Of a stretch of DNA of 64,000 nt, positions 62,461 through 64,000 are shown in pieces. Every line of letters begins with the position of its first letter. The stretch's first letter is position 1. The position numbers and the translations under genes are program-made. The notes beneath the pieces are model-generated. The model saw only the letters and a program-made list of their open reading frames with translations. It was not told where the DNA came from and did not search any database. Where the stretch lies: NCBI RefSeq assembly GCF_024436415.1, contig NZ_JAFMZQ010000001.1:3276909-3340908 (forward strand), written 5' to 3'. Source of the DNA: Pedobacter deserti. Lineage in GTDB: Bacteria > Bacteroidota > Bacteroidia > Sphingobacteriales > Sphingobacteriaceae.

Positions 62461-63810
62461 CTACTTCAACTTCATCAATCGATCCTTCAGGTTTTCAATC
62501 TTTACTCCGAACAACTCAAGATCCGAACCCTCAAAATTGCTAATTATATCCTTCAAATACGCCCGACTCCGGGAGGCTAAGGATTTGTCCTCTAAGGCTA
62601 ATCCGCAAGCCTTGTACAGTAAGGCGTAACTCCTGCTGGTCTTGTACCCATCTTCCAGCAGCTCAAAGGCTTCCCTGTACCTGCCCTGATCGGAATACAG
62701 TGTCGCTAACCAGTAATAGCCGTTGTAAGAAGCCTTGGGCCTTTTAGTTTTAAGGCTCACATCAATGCTCTTTCTATAAAATCTCTCAGCTGTTACTGGA
62801 TCTTTAAAATTCTCCATATAGATATAGCCCAAGTTAAACACGTGCAGCGGATCATCTGAAATCGCCTTCTCCGTCGCAATTAAAAATTCAATAAACGCTC
62901 TGTTCTTATACTTGGCACCCAAATCGTATAAAGCATAGAAATTGCGCTCCGGAGAATAGTCGTTCAGCTTGTATAGTGATTTTACACGTTGTAATTCCTT
63001 TTGGTAGGATCCAGTCAAGTCGGAGGTGTCCAGATTAAAAATCCTAAAATGCTTACTAAACAAAAACGACAGCGCCCTCCCGATAACTATATCAGCGATT
63101 GAATTATGATCGGCAGAATCGATGATCTCAGCCTGTAAATAAGCACTTTGTAAACCCTTTAGACTATTCCCAATCATTTCATTTAACTTCACTCTTCTTT
63201 CAACGTCCTTTCTGCCCGTAGCTACGTAATAAAACTTTTGCTGTGTCGCAACTTTACCATGATAAGACAAATCCTGAAACTCATTTAACCGCTCAGGTGC
63301 AAACAACATATAAGCATCAAACATTTGCGGATGATCGCGAAAGAGCATATTGCCATACGAAGCAAAAAACGAGTGCCCCATATAAGCCCTAAATTCCGAT
63401 GTTGTATATTTTCTTTCGACAGAGGGATATAGTTCCGTGCTGAGAAAACTAAGATAGTTTTTAGCTTTACTTGACAAATCCGACCTAAAATAACTAAAAT
63501 CCACTAATTCAGAAATATCCCCAGTTGCGCTAGAACCGGTCAGCTCAATCACTATCGACTTCGGGAACGCAGATCTTCTTTCATTTAATGCAGCGGCTAC
63601 ATTGAGACCATAATCAGACAACGCCCCGTAATTATGCAAATAGATTACCGGATACGCTCCTTTACCGCCCTCATGCCCATAAGGAAGCCAGACATTATAC
63701 AGTATCGTATCTTTAACAATGTGGGAATAAAGTCGTTCCTTGACAACCGACTGACCGAAACCAGCGGATGCTACTAGAAGCAATAACAAGAGCGTAGCTA
63801 AGCTTTTCAT
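62461..63810 (-). CDS. Secreted alpha/beta hydrolase with C-terminal TPR-like repeats
   Basis: The 449-residue protein has a signal peptide (MKSLATLLLLLLVASAGFGQ) and an esterase-D-like alpha/beta hydrolase domain over about residues 25-260: YPVIYLHNYG near 54, nucleophile Ser147 in YMGHSFFASYGN and a candidate His in DSADHNSIAD near 237. The C-terminal 150 residues are helical and resemble tetratricopeptide repeats (FNLGYIYMENF, ATLYSDQGRYREAFELLEDGY). Such hydrolase-TPR proteins in Bacteroidota are uncharacterised; the catalytic acid was not identified with confidence. It is transcribed from a promoter region next to the rrn operon end. Confidence 0.8.
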   Translation of the reverse strand: MKSLATLLLLLLVASAGFGQSVVKERLYSHIVKDTILYNVWLPYGHEGGKGAYPVIYLHNYGALSDYGLNVAAALNERRSAFPKSIVIELTGSSATGDISELVDFSYFRSDLSSKAKNYLSFLSTELYPSVERKYTTSEFRAYMGHSFFASYGNMLFRDHPQMFDAYMLFAPERLNEFQDLSYHGKVATQQKFYYVATGRKDVERRVKLNEMIGNSLKGLQSAYLQAEIIDSADHNSIADIVIGRALSFLFSKHFRIFNLDTSDLTGSYQKELQRVKSLYKLNDYSPERNFYALYDLGAKYKNRAFIEFLIATEKAISDDPLHVFNLGYIYMENFKDPVTAERFYRKSIDVSLKTKRPKASYNGYYWLATLYSDQGRYREAFELLEDGYKTSRSYALLYKACGLALEDKSLASRSRAYLKDIISNFEGSDLELFGVKIENLKDRLMKLK

Positions 63811-63879
63811 AACCTGAATATACGAGAAAGTCTAGCAACAATATCATAGATTCAACTTAAGAACTCCGTATAAACAACA

Positions 63880-63910
63880 AAACCCTGCAGCATTTGTAGC
63901 TACAGGGTTT
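63880..63910 (-). terminator. Terminator of the rRNA operon
   Basis: The stem AAACCCTG...CAGGGTTT (extended by GCAGC/GCTAC-type pairs, loop around ATTTGTA) is followed on the minus strand by TTTTGTTGTTT, about 10 bases past the end of the 5S gene. It is a good intrinsic terminator for the minus-strand rrn operon. Confidence 0.8.
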
Positions 63911-63920
63911 GTTTAAGATC

Positions 63921-64000
63921 TGGCACCGACCTACTCTCCCACGTGTTACCGCAGTACCATTGGCTCTGGTGGGCTTAACTTCTCTGTTCGGAATGGGAAG
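63921..64000 (-). rRNA. rrf: 5S ribosomal RNA, 3' part (cut by window edge)
   Basis: The plus strand from about 63921 reads as the complement of a bacterial 5S gene: TGGCACCGACCTACTCTCCC is the 3' arm, then ACGTGTTACCGCAGTACCAT and the loop region GAGAAGTTAAGCCCACCAG on the sense strand. The 5' part and the 23S and 16S genes lie beyond the window, so the gene is on the minus strand and the operon runs into the window. The exact 3' end is uncertain by a few bases. Confidence 0.93.

Noticed and set aside
63811..63879. tRNA gene near the 5S rRNA
   Set aside because: No cloverleaf or CCA-type acceptor stem was recognised in this stretch; it holds only the upstream region of the hydrolase-TPR gene.

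Overview
The window looks like chromosomal DNA of a Bacteroidota bacterium, most likely of the Sphingobacteriaceae (Pedobacter/Mucilaginibacter-like). The evidence is the gene content: DUF2911, DUF6266 and DUF6702 proteins, the long IspG with an internal insert, Bacteroidota-type ParC/ParE, a carboxypeptidase-regulatory TonB receptor and a lipoprotein-type BamA homologue beside TamB. Several intergenic regions also carry the Bacteroidota promoter pattern (TTG, about 19-20 nt, TAnnTTTG). Family names rest on motif and sequence recognition; no database search was run. No CRISPR array, prophage, insertion sequence or tRNA was recognised, and no gene-free stretch exceeds 300 bases.

Layout. 1-5.7 kb: 5' part of a lipoprotein M1 aminopeptidase, a DUF2911 protein, and a minus-strand operon of a PIG-L deacetylase, a 30-residue membrane peptide and a sodium:solute symporter. 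5.8-15 kb, all minus strand: LEA14-like lipoprotein, TetR-DoxX pair, a LigD-type protein with phosphoesterase and polymerase domains but no ligase domain, a secreted EEP hydrolase, ispG, a GYF-RDD membrane protein, LiaF-like and PspC membrane-stress proteins, and an SDR. 15.2-18.8 kb, plus strand: Mla-type permease and ATPase, an rRNA-type methyltransferase, a lipoprotein. 18.8-23.1 kb: DUF6266, a large nested palindrome, then DUF6702 / HupE / M1 peptidase. 23.1-36.5 kb: parC and parE bracketing a plus-strand tamB-tamL-brkB envelope cluster. 36.5-40.8 kb: DEAD helicase, cupin, a lone receiver-domain response regulator, DUF4268, an acidic small protein, an SDR.

40.8-48.9 kb is the most interesting part. 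Here msrA, a ThiF-rhodanese protein and a PAS histidine kinase form one operon. It is followed by a stressosome operon with its own promoter: RsbR-like, RsbS, RsbT, an ATPase-PP2C phosphatase, and a histidine kinase whose N-terminus resembles a catalytically dead RsbT. There is no sigma-B gene, so the likely output is a phosphorelay rather than a sigma factor.

49-58.5 kb is metabolic and accessory: threonine aldolase, Fsr-type MFS, an NHEJ operon (small protein, Ku, DUF72), a CPYC flavoprotein with a palindromic operator, a C-terminally shortened surface protein, an AraC regulator, an alpha/beta hydrolase, an FMN reductase and a GH10 xylanase. 58.6-62.4 kb holds a TonB receptor with a PepSY membrane protein (probable metal-chelate uptake) and a 52-residue DUF3606-like gene. 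A hydrolase-TPR protein and the 3' end of a minus-strand 5S rRNA gene close the window, so an rrn operon lies just beyond it.
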